This document shows, one piece after another, positions 24,470 to 31,429 of a stretch of 64,000 nucleotides of DNA. Position 1 is the first letter of the stretch. Every line of letters starts with the position of its first letter. The stretch is taken from the NCBI GenBank assembly GCA_900078775.1, contig LT549889.1, positions 868,001 to 932,000 on the forward strand, given 5' to 3'. A program made the position numbers and the translations under genes. The notes beneath the pieces were generated by a model, which saw only the letters and a list, made by a program, of their open reading frames with translations, was not told where the DNA came from and searched no databases. This stretch comes from Mycolicibacterium aurum (lineage in GTDB: Bacteria; Actinomycetota; Actinomycetes; Mycobacteriales; Mycobacteriaceae).

Positions 24470-25512
24470 TGACGTCAACCGGGGTTCCGTCGAGCATCGA
24501 CGAGGTGACCGCACAGTGGCTGACCGGCGCCCTCGGGTCGCCGGTGACCGAGGTCCGCGCCGAGCGGATCGCCGAGGACACCGGATTCTCCGCGCGGCTG
24601 TACCGGCTGGCATTGACCGGTGACGGGGTGCCGGCCTCGGTGATCGTCAAACTGCCCGCCGAATCGGAGGCCCGCGGGGGGATGGAACTGCTCGGCGGCT
24701 ACCGTCGGGAACTCGCGTTCTACCGGCACATCGCGCCCGCGGCGCCGCTGGCCACCGCACACTGCCACATCGCCCGCATCGAGGAGGACAGCTTCGTGCT
24801 GGTGCTGGAGGACCTGCGGGACTGGGACAACGCCGATCACCTGGCCGGGCTGTCCATGGACCGGGCCCGGAGATGCATTGCGGCGCTGGCCGATCTGCAT
24901 TCCTGGTCGGTGCGAGACGCCGACCCGGCTGTGCTGCAGGACTTCCCGAGCCTGGACAACCCGTTGACCCGCAACCTGTTCCTGCCCGCCTTCACCCCCG
25001 GATGGCAGCTGTACCTGGACAAGACACGGCAACCGGTGCCGCCCGCGGTCGCCGAGTTCGCGGCAGGGTTCGCCGAGCTGGCCCCGCAGGCGTTGAGCGC
25101 GTTGGCCGCCCGACCGATGCTGTTGCACGGCGACATCCGCGCCGACAACCTGTTCTTCCGCGGTGACGAGGTCAAGGTGGTGGACTTCCAACTCGCGGTG
25201 CGCGGGGCCGGGGCCGCCGATATCGCCTACCTGGTCAGCCAGGGCCTGCCGAGTGCTGCGCGGCGAGGTCATGACCAGGCCCTGGTCCGCGAGTACCTGG
25301 GGGACCTGCGGCGGCGGGGCGTCACCGACTACGGATACGAGCAGGCCTGGCGGGATTACCGGTTCGCGGTGGCGCTGCTGCTGTACATGCCGGTGGTCGC
25401 CCTGCTCACCTGGGATGCGGTGCCCGAACGCGCACGGCAACTGTGCATCACGCTGATCGATCGCGCGGTGACGGCGACCGACGAGATCGGGGCCCTGGAG
25501 GAATTCGCATGA
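24469..25512 (+). CDS. Aminoglycoside/ecdysteroid-type phosphotransferase family protein
   Basis: 347 residues from the ATG at 24469 (GGAGG with 6-nt spacing). It has a kinase-like fold: VIVKLP as the lysine strand, LVLEDL at the hinge, the catalytic loop MLLHGDIRADNLFF (HGD..xxN) and the metal-binding KVVDFQLAV. Actinobacterial members are often found in steroid and terpenoid gene clusters, but their acceptors are largely unknown, and resistance to an antibiotic is not implied. It overlaps the hydrolase stop and the next gene start, and so belongs to the same operon. Confidence 0.85.
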   Translation: MTSTGVPSSIDEVTAQWLTGALGSPVTEVRAERIAEDTGFSARLYRLALTGDGVPASVIVKLPAESEARGGMELLGGYRRELAFYRHIAPAAPLATAHCHIARIEEDSFVLVLEDLRDWDNADHLAGLSMDRARRCIAALADLHSWSVRDADPAVLQDFPSLDNPLTRNLFLPAFTPGWQLYLDKTRQPVPPAVAEFAAGFAELAPQALSALAARPMLLHGDIRADNLFFRGDEVKVVDFQLAVRGAGAADIAYLVSQGLPSAARRGHDQALVREYLGDLRRRGVTDYGYEQAWRDYRFAVALLLYMPVVALLTWDAVPERARQLCITLIDRAVTATDEIGALEEFA

Positions 25513-25877
25513 CCCGCACCGCCCGGGAGGTCGTGGAGCTGTACAACCTGGTGGTGTGGAACGAGCGGGACTTCGCGCTGGCCGACGAGCTGCTGGGGGA
25601 GACGGTGACCCGGCACGACGTCGGGGAGGTCAAGGTGCTCACCCACGAGGAGGCCGTCAACCGGGTCGTCGAGCACTGCGCGATGTTCGAGAGCATCCGG
25701 TTCGACCTGAACCTGGTGGTCGCCGACGACGAACACGTCGCGATCGTGTACCAGTCGCCGATGCGCACCGCCGACGGCACCGAGCTGACCATCAGCAGTA
25801 TGGAGATGTTCCGGGTGGTCGACGGGCGCATCACCGAGGTCTGGAATTGTGGCTACAAACAAGGAGTGTGGGCGTGA
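25509..25877 (+). CDS. SnoaL-like polyketide-cyclase-type protein
   Basis: 122 residues from the ATG at 25509, overlapping the preceding stop by 4 bp. The helix at the start (REVVELYNLVVWNERDFALADELLG) and strands ending GRITEVWNCGYKQG fit the SnoaL fold. It is a second NTF2-fold member in this operon and is not closely similar to the one at 21333. Function is unknown; a non-oxidative isomerase or hydratase, or a binding role, is possible. Confidence 0.8.
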   Translation: MTRTAREVVELYNLVVWNERDFALADELLGETVTRHDVGEVKVLTHEEAVNRVVEHCAMFESIRFDLNLVVADDEHVAIVYQSPMRTADGTELTISSMEMFRVVDGRITEVWNCGYKQGVWA

Positions 25878-25901
25878 TGCGGTGGGCAGGAGCGAAGCGA
25901 C

Positions 25902-26945
25902 ATGGGTGATGACAGGGCCGTGTTGGATGAATTGGGCTACTACCTGCTGGCCGGGGCCGGCGGTGAGGGCCCGGCCACGCTCGTGGACGAGGCGCGTCGC
26001 GGTGAGGAACTCGGCTTCGGCACCGGCTTCATCTCCGAGCGCTGGAACGTCAAGGAGGCGTCCTCGCTGACCGGGGCCGCGCTGGCGGTCACCAGCCGGA
26101 TGCAGATCGCCACCGGGGCCACCAACCACAACACCCGCCACCCGTTGATCACCGGATCGTGGGCCACCACCATGCACCGGCTCTCCGGCGGGCGATTCAC
26201 CCTCGGCCTGGGCCGGGGCATCGCCGCCATCTACGGGGCATTCGGGGTGCCCGCGGTGACCACCGCGCAGATGGAGGACTTCGCGCAGGTGATGCGCCGG
26301 CTCTGGCACGGGGAGCTGATCTTCAACCATGACGGGCCGATCGGTAAGTACCCGTTGCTGTTCCTGGATCCCGACTTCCGCGAGGACATCCGGCTCGCGA
26401 TCGTGGCGTTCGGCCCGCAGACCCTGGCGCTGGGCGGCCGCGAGTTCGACGACGTCATCCTGCACACCTACTTCACCCCGGAGACCCTGCAGCGCGCGGT
26501 GAAGACCGTCAAGGACGCCGCCGAGCAGGCCGGCCGTGACCCGGCCAGCGTGCGGGTGTGGTCCTGCTTCGCCACCGTCGGTGACCACCTGCCCGAGGAG
26601 TTGCGGCTGAAGAAAACCGTGGCCCGGCTGGCCACCTATCTGCAGGGCTACGGGGATCTGATGGTCACGACCAACAACTGGGATCCCGCCGTGCTGGCCA
26701 GGTTCCGGGACGACACGGTGGTGCAGTCCATTGCGGGCGGCATCGACCACAAGGCCACCGCCGAGCAGATCGAGCACATCGCGACGCTGATCCCGGACGA
26801 GTGGCTGGAACCGTCGGCCACCGGGTCGGCGCAGCAGTGCGTGGACCGGATCCGCAAGGAGTTCGACTACGGCGCGGACGCGGTGATCCTGCACGGCGGG
26901 ACGCCCGACGAGCTGGAACCGATCGTGACCACCTATCGCCAGTGA
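25902..26945 (+). CDS. LLM-class F420-dependent oxidoreductase
   Basis: 347 residues, with AGGAG upstream. It has the luciferase-like (LLM) TIM barrel: GFGTGFISERWNVKEASSL at strand 2, RMQIATGATNHNTRHP, RFTLGLGRGIAAI near residue 100, and MRRLWHGE, all typical of actinobacterial F420 enzymes. The reaction is hydride transfer to or from F420, for example oxidation of an alcohol or reduction of an enone. It is the last gene of the rightward unit from operator D. Its TGA stop forms the first three bases of a 51-bp hairpin element. Confidence 0.88.
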   Translation: MGDDRAVLDELGYYLLAGAGGEGPATLVDEARRGEELGFGTGFISERWNVKEASSLTGAALAVTSRMQIATGATNHNTRHPLITGSWATTMHRLSGGRFTLGLGRGIAAIYGAFGVPAVTTAQMEDFAQVMRRLWHGELIFNHDGPIGKYPLLFLDPDFREDIRLAIVAFGPQTLALGGREFDDVILHTYFTPETLQRAVKTVKDAAEQAGRDPASVRVWSCFATVGDHLPEELRLKKTVARLATYLQGYGDLMVTTNNWDPAVLARFRDDTVVQSIAGGIDHKATAEQIEHIATLIPDEWLEPSATGSAQQCVDRIRKEFDYGADAVILHGGTPDELEPIVTTYRQ

Positions 26946-27014
26946 TTTGTGGAGTCTTAACCGGACTCATTCCGGCTGAGACTCCACAAATCACAGGGGA
27001 TGGAACCGATCGTG
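26914..27014 (+). repeat. 14-bp direct repeat flanking hairpin copy 1
   Basis: TGGAACCGATCGTG occurs at 26914-26927, inside the 3' end of the LLM gene, and again at 27001-27014, just before the DUF559 gene. The two copies are 87 bp apart. An exact 14-bp match at this distance is unlikely by chance and suggests a local duplication when the neighbouring cassette arrived. Confidence 0.7.
26943..26993. repeat. 51-bp hairpin element, copy 1
   Basis: Perfect 15-bp inverted repeat TGATTTGTGGAGTCT / AGACTCCACAAATCA around a 21-nt loop that itself contains the hairpin CCGGA-ctcat-TCCGG. Its first three bases are the stop codon of the LLM gene. It may work as a terminator. A second, nearly identical copy at 27892-27942 has the same orientation. 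Confidence 0.85.
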
Positions 27015-27015
27015 G

Positions 27016-27894
27016 GTGTACCGCGTCCAACTGGGCATGCTCGCGGATCTTTTGCGCAACCAAGACGGCGTCATCACCGTCGCCCAGGCCAAACATGTCG
27101 GCCTCACCCAGGACGACCTGGACTACCGGGTGCACACCGGTCAGTGGCGGCGCTGCTCCCGGGGTGTGTACTTCGCCGATGACCGCGAGTTCACCGACCG
27201 GGCGCGGATTCGTGCCGGGGTGTGGGCTTACGGCGGCCAGGCGGTCGCCAGCGGGTTGGCCGCGGCCTGGTGGCACCACCTCACTCAGTTCTCACCGGAG
27301 ATCGTCGAGGTGACCGTGCCGAGAGACTGTCGACCGACGCTGCGGGACGGCACGAAACTGCGTCGGCGAGACCTCGATCCGGCCGAGGTCATCGAAAGGG
27401 ATCAGCTGCGCGTCACGGCGCTGCCGCTCACCGTCATCGAAGCGGCCACTCGCCGCCGGGGCGGAGTCAAGCTGATGGATGCCGCGCTCCAGCGTCACGT
27501 CGATCTGGCCGCGCTGTGGAAGGCACACCTCAACAACACGGGCCGGCACGGATCGCCGGCCGCCCGGATCCTGCTCCGTGCGGCCGAGGACGGCACCCGA
27601 TCTGCGGCCGAACGCCTGCTCGCCAAACTCCTTCGGGACGCGGGCATCACGGGATGGAAGACCAACTACCGCGTAGCCGGGTACACCGCCGATTTCGCGT
27701 TCCCCGGTCCGAAATTGATCCTGGAGACCGACGGCTACGCCTTCCACAGTGACGCGGAAGATTTTGTCAACGACCGGGTACGCCAGAATGCGCTCATCCT
27801 GGCCGGGTGGCAGGTCCTGCGCTTCACCTGGCTGGACCTCACCGAGTACCCCGACCGCGTCATCGCCCAGGTGCAGTACGCCCGCAACGCGTGA
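27016..27894 (+). CDS. AbiEi-antitoxin-like N-terminus fused to DUF559 (Vsr-like) nuclease domain
   Basis: 292 residues from GTG (an ATG at 27037 is an alternative start). The N-terminal part (GVITVAQAKHVGLTQDDLDYRV...RGVYF) is the winged-helix domain annotated as AbiEi antitoxin in many actinobacterial proteins. The C-terminal 90 residues have the DUF559 pattern of a PD-(D/E)xK fold: YTADFAFPGPKLILETDGYA with Asp and Glu-x-Asp acids, then VRQNALILAGWQVLRFTW. Related proteins occur in several copies per mycobacterial genome, and their role (defence, repair or mobility) is not established. It interrupts an otherwise metabolic regulon and is bracketed by two copies of the 51-bp hairpin, so it is probably a later insertion. 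Confidence 0.82.
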   Translation: MYRVQLGMLADLLRNQDGVITVAQAKHVGLTQDDLDYRVHTGQWRRCSRGVYFADDREFTDRARIRAGVWAYGGQAVASGLAAAWWHHLTQFSPEIVEVTVPRDCRPTLRDGTKLRRRDLDPAEVIERDQLRVTALPLTVIEAATRRRGGVKLMDAALQRHVDLAALWKAHLNNTGRHGSPAARILLRAAEDGTRSAAERLLAKLLRDAGITGWKTNYRVAGYTADFAFPGPKLILETDGYAFHSDAEDFVNDRVRQNALILAGWQVLRFTWLDLTEYPDRVIAQVQYARNA

Positions 27895-27942
27895 TTTGTG
27901 GAGTCTTAACCGGACTCATTCCGGCCAAGACTCCACAAATCG
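27892..27942. repeat. 51-bp hairpin element, copy 2
   Basis: Same left arm (TGATTTGTGGAGTCT) and nearly the same loop as copy 1, ending AGACTCCACAAATCG, so 14 of 15 stem pairs are kept. Three or four bases differ from copy 1, all in the last part of the loop or at the end. Its first three bases are the stop codon of the DUF559 gene, exactly as copy 1 provides the stop of the LLM gene. Confidence 0.85.
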
Positions 27943-27943
27943 C

Positions 27944-29440
27944 CTAGGGGAGGATGACGGTGCGCTGCACCGGTTCGGCCGCGGCCTGCCGGGCCCGCAG
28001 GCCGCGCTGCAGGGCGGACAGCAGCTGATCGCGGGTCTCGCGCGGATCGATGAGCTCGTCGAAGCCGAGGTGATCCGCCGAGCGGTAGGACGCCGTCAAC
28101 TCGGCCTCGCGCAGCAGCGCCGACAGATCGGCCTCGGCATGCGAGGCCTTGGACAGCGCCGCGGCGCTCATCGCCCCCATCGTTGCCCCGGGGAATGCGA
28201 AGGTGGCCTCCTGCCCGTCGAATCCCAACAGCGACATCACCATTGAGCCGAAGCCGTACGCCTTTCGCAGCGTCACATGCAGCTTGAGCGTGGTGGCCGC
28301 GGTCTGGGCGGCGAACATCCGCGCCCCGGCGCGCAGCACCCCGGACTTCTCCGAGCGACTGCCCGGCAGCATGCCCGGATTGTCGGCCAGGAACACGATG
28401 GGCAGATGGAACGAGTCGGCGACCAAGATGAAATGCGCGGCCTTGTCGGCGGCGTCGGCGTCGATGGACCCGGCGATCACGTTGGGCTGATTGGCGACCA
28501 CGGCGACCGGGTGACCGCCCAGATGGGCCAGCGCGCAGATGATCGCCTTGCCGAACTGCGGCTGCACCTCGAACCAGTCGGTGTTGTCGAAGACGACGTC
28601 GAGCACCGAGCGCATGTTGTACACCCGCCGGTTGTCGCGGGAGATGATCTCCAGCAGTTCTGGTGTGGGCCGCGGGGCGGCGTCCTCGTCGTAGGTCAGC
28701 GGCTCGGGATAGGACCAGGCGCTGGACGGGAAGTAGGACAGGTAGCGGCGGATGTCGTCGATGACGGCCTCGTCGGTCTCCGCGTGGTTGTGGATGACCC
28801 CGCTGTGCAGCGCCACGCTCGGCCCGCCGAGATCCTCCTTGCTGATCTCCTCGCCGGTGGACTCGCGCACCACCGGCGGCCCGGCGGTGAAGATGGCACC
28901 CTGACTGCTCATGATCCGGAAGTCGCTGACCGGGGCGACCAGCGCACCGTGACCGGCCGACGGGCCGAGCACCGCGGCGACGGTGGGCACCCGGCCCGAG
29001 CACTGCGCCTGCGCGATCAGATCGGTCGGGGTGCGCCCGTAATGTGCTCCGGTGGGCCGGAATCCGGCGCCCTCCAACAACATGACCAGCGGGATCTTGT
29101 CGCGTACCGCGAGTTCGGCCAGCCGGTAGCGTTTGGCGTTGCCGGTGGGGCCGATGCTGCCGGCCAGGGTGGTGAAGTCCTCGGCACCGACCATCACCGG
29201 ACTGCCGTTGACCAAGCCTGAGCCGGTGACGATGCCGTCCGCGGCGATCTCCCCGCCGGCCAGCGTGCCGAACTCGCGGAAGGTGCCCGGGTCGAGCAGC
29301 CGACCGATGCGCGCCCGGACGTCGAGCTTGCCCTTGGCGTGATGTTTGGCAACGCGTTCGGCCCCGCCCATCTCCCGGGTTCGCCCACGGCGGGACTCGA
29401 GATCATCGAGGGTTTCCTGCCAGTCGGCGGCATTCGTCAT
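27944..29440 (-). CDS. Acyl-CoA carboxylase carboxyltransferase (beta) subunit
   Basis: 498 residues from ATG with AGGA 8 nt upstream. It has two crotonase-like halves of the carboxyltransferase domain: the N-terminal half has GAEDFTTLAGSIGPTGNAKR and LLEGAGFRPTGAHYGRTPTD, the C-terminal half has FLADNPGMLPGSRSEKSGVLRAGA and KAYGFGSMVM. It transfers CO2 from carboxybiotin to an acyl-CoA, and the size fits AccD-type proteins. No biotin carboxylase/carrier (alpha) gene is in the window, so it must pair with a subunit encoded elsewhere, or work as a decarboxylase or accessory. It is the only gene leftward of operator E. Confidence 0.9.
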   Translation of the reverse strand: MTNAADWQETLDDLESRRGRTREMGGAERVAKHHAKGKLDVRARIGRLLDPGTFREFGTLAGGEIAADGIVTGSGLVNGSPVMVGAEDFTTLAGSIGPTGNAKRYRLAELAVRDKIPLVMLLEGAGFRPTGAHYGRTPTDLIAQAQCSGRVPTVAAVLGPSAGHGALVAPVSDFRIMSSQGAIFTAGPPVVRESTGEEISKEDLGGPSVALHSGVIHNHAETDEAVIDDIRRYLSYFPSSAWSYPEPLTYDEDAAPRPTPELLEIISRDNRRVYNMRSVLDVVFDNTDWFEVQPQFGKAIICALAHLGGHPVAVVANQPNVIAGSIDADAADKAAHFILVADSFHLPIVFLADNPGMLPGSRSEKSGVLRAGARMFAAQTAATTLKLHVTLRKAYGFGSMVMSLLGFDGQEATFAFPGATMGAMSAAALSKASHAEADLSALLREAELTASYRSADHLGFDELIDPRETRDQLLSALQRGLRARQAAAEPVQRTVILP

Positions 29441-29483
29441 AAACGGGTCCTGTTCTGCGTGTCCGGCATTGCAACGTTGACCA

Positions 29484-29502
29484 TACTGAATTGCTTACTG
29501 TA
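29484..29502. promoter_or_regulatory. Island operator site E
   Basis: TACTGAATTGCTTACTGTA matches 13 of 16 consensus positions. It sits in the 73-bp gap between the divergent carboxyltransferase (start 29440) and LLM oxidoreductase (start 29514) genes and ends 11 bp before the second start, so a bound repressor would cover that promoter. Confidence 0.65.
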
Positions 29503-29513
29503 GCGTCCCCGGC

Positions 29514-30566
29514 ATGGGTAATGTCGCCCGGCTGAGCATCGATCGCGGGATCCCGAGCGACCTCAGAGCCGTTCCGGCGCGGGCACGCGAGATCGAGCAG
29601 CAGGGCTACGACGGGTGCTGGACCGGGGAGATCAATCACGACCCGTTCCTGCCGTTGCTGCTGGCCGCCGAACACACCTCGCGGCTGCAACTGGGCACCA
29701 GCATCGCGGTCGCCTTCGCCCGCAACCCGATGCTCGTCGCGCAACTGGGCTGGGATCTGAACAGTTACGCCGAGGGCCGGTTCATCCTCGGCCTGGGCAC
29801 CCAGGTGCAGCCGCACATCGAGAAGCGCTTCTCCATGCCGTGGAGCCACCCGGCCCGGCGGATGCGGGAATTCGTCACCGCGGTGCACGCGATCTGGGAC
29901 ACCTGGCAGCACGGCACCCGATTGGCCTTCGAGGGTGAGTTCTACAGCCACAAGCTGATGACGCCGATGTTCACCCCGGAGCCGCAACCACATGGGGTGC
30001 CCAAGGTGTTCGTCTCGGCCGTCGGCGACCTGATGACCCGGGTGGCCGGTGAGGTCGCCGACGGGCTGATCGCGCACGCCTTCACCACCCGCCGCTACCT
30101 GGACGAGGTGACCGCCTCGGCGCTGCAGGCCGGTCTGGACGCCGCGGGCCGCGCCCGGGAGGACTTCGAACTGTCCTGCCCGGTGTTCGTGGTGACCGGG
30201 GAGACCGAGGAACAGTTCGCGGCCTCGGCGGCCGCACACCGCAAGCAGTTGGCGTTCTACGGATCCACCCCCGCCTATCGCAAGGTGCTCGACCTGCACG
30301 GCTGGGGCGACCTGCACGACGAGCTGCACCGGCTGTCCCGGCTGGGCGAGTGGGACACCATGGCCACCCTGCTCGACGACGAGGTGCTGCAGACGTTCGC
30401 GGTGGTCGCCGAATTGCCCGATGTGGCAGACGCTTTGGTACACCGCTGCGCGGGCGCCATCGACCGGGTGCTGCCCGGCTTCCCGGCCGGCATGTCCGAG
30501 CAGGCCATCGCCGCCGTTCTCGACGAGGTCCGGTCGCGTCGCGACCCAGTGAACGCCCATGGGTAA
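29514..30566 (+). CDS. LLM-class F420-dependent oxidoreductase, second copy
   Basis: 350 residues. It has the LLM fold with GYDGCWTGEINHDPFLPLLLA, LQLGTSIAVAFARNPM, RFILGLGTQVQPHIEKRF and MREFVTAVHAIWDTW, a branch often annotated as TIGR03617 in mycobacteria. It should use F420 in an oxidation or reduction of a pathway carbonyl or alcohol. It starts the rightward unit from operator E and overlaps the following SDR by 8 bp. It differs clearly from the F420 enzyme at 25902, so the pathway may contain two separate F420 steps. Confidence 0.88.
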   Translation: MGNVARLSIDRGIPSDLRAVPARAREIEQQGYDGCWTGEINHDPFLPLLLAAEHTSRLQLGTSIAVAFARNPMLVAQLGWDLNSYAEGRFILGLGTQVQPHIEKRFSMPWSHPARRMREFVTAVHAIWDTWQHGTRLAFEGEFYSHKLMTPMFTPEPQPHGVPKVFVSAVGDLMTRVAGEVADGLIAHAFTTRRYLDEVTASALQAGLDAAGRAREDFELSCPVFVVTGETEEQFAASAAAHRKQLAFYGSTPAYRKVLDLHGWGDLHDELHRLSRLGEWDTMATLLDDEVLQTFAVVAELPDVADALVHRCAGAIDRVLPGFPAGMSEQAIAAVLDEVRSRRDPVNAHG

Positions 30567-31419
30567 GCGGGACCGGATCAGCGGCAAGACGGTGGCGATC
30601 ACCGGCGCCGCCCGCGGCATCGGGTACGCCACCGCCCAGGCGCTGCTCGAACGCGGCGCCCGGGTGATCATCGGTGACCGTGACGTCGAGGCGCTGCACA
30701 CCGCGGTCGCCACCCTCGGCCGCGGCCGGGCCAGCGGTCACCCGCTCGACGTCACCGACCGGGAGTCGTTCACCGCCTTCGTCAAACAGGCCCGCGCGGA
30801 CGGCGGCGGGCAGATCGACGTGCTGATCAACAACGCCGGCGTGATGCCGATCGGCGGATTCCTCGACCAGTCCGAACAGGCGCTGCGCTCGGCCGTCGAG
30901 GTGAACTTCTACGGGGTCATCACCGGCTGCCAGTTGGTGCTGCCCGAGATGATCGAGCGCGGGGCCGGGCACATCGTCAACGTCGCCTCGCTGGCCGGCC
31001 TGATGCCGGTTCCCGGCCAAACCGTTTACAGCGGAACGAAATCCGCGGTGATCAGCCTGTCCAGCGCGTTGGCCGACGAGTTCGCCGCGCGCGGCATCCA
31101 GGTCAGCGTGGTGATGCCGCCATTCACCCGCACCGAACTGATCTCGGGCACCGCGCAGACCCGCGCCAACCGGCCCGTCGAACCGCAAGCCATCGCGGCG
31201 GCCATCGTGCGCGCGCTCGACAGACCCAAGACGCATGTGACGGTGCCGGGCGGGATCCGGTTCGTGCTCGGCCCGCTGGGCCTGCTCGGGCCGCGCGGCC
31301 GGCGCTGGGTGAGCCGCCGGGTCGGCACCGACAAGGTCTTCCTGGAATTCGACACCGCCGCCCGGCAGAGCTACGAGCAACGTGCCCGATCCGCGCTGGG
31401 CGTGGTCAACGAGGAATGA
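30559..31419 (+). CDS. Short-chain dehydrogenase/reductase
   Basis: 286 residues. Classical SDR: GAARGIGYATAQALLERGA for NAD(P) binding, NNAGVMPIGGF, and the catalytic VYSGTKSAVISLSS with Tyr-x3-Lys. The C-terminal extension of about 60 residues with VPGGIRFVLGPLGLLGPRGR resembles mycobacterial SDRs of the Rv3057c type that are anchored at or near the membrane. It probably interconverts an alcohol and a ketone in the island pathway. It overlaps the LLM stop by 8 bp and is followed 10 bp later by a P450 gene. Confidence 0.9.
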   Translation: MGKRDRISGKTVAITGAARGIGYATAQALLERGARVIIGDRDVEALHTAVATLGRGRASGHPLDVTDRESFTAFVKQARADGGGQIDVLINNAGVMPIGGFLDQSEQALRSAVEVNFYGVITGCQLVLPEMIERGAGHIVNVASLAGLMPVPGQTVYSGTKSAVISLSSALADEFAARGIQVSVVMPPFTRTELISGTAQTRANRPVEPQAIAAAIVRALDRPKTHVTVPGGIRFVLGPLGLLGPRGRRWVSRRVGTDKVFLEFDTAARQSYEQRARSALGVVNEE

Positions 31420-31429
31420 GGAGCCGCCG

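Noticed and set aside
24469..25512. Antibiotic resistance role for the aminoglycoside phosphotransferase-like gene
   Set aside because: It is embedded by overlaps in a catabolic operon and belongs to the broad APH/EcK fold. Resistance cannot be claimed from the fold.
27016..27894. Interpretation of the AbiEi-like gene as a complete toxin-antitoxin system
   Set aside because: There is no adjacent AbiEii toxin (nucleotidyltransferase) gene. The protein combines the winged helix with a DUF559 domain, so a simple type IV pair is not supported.
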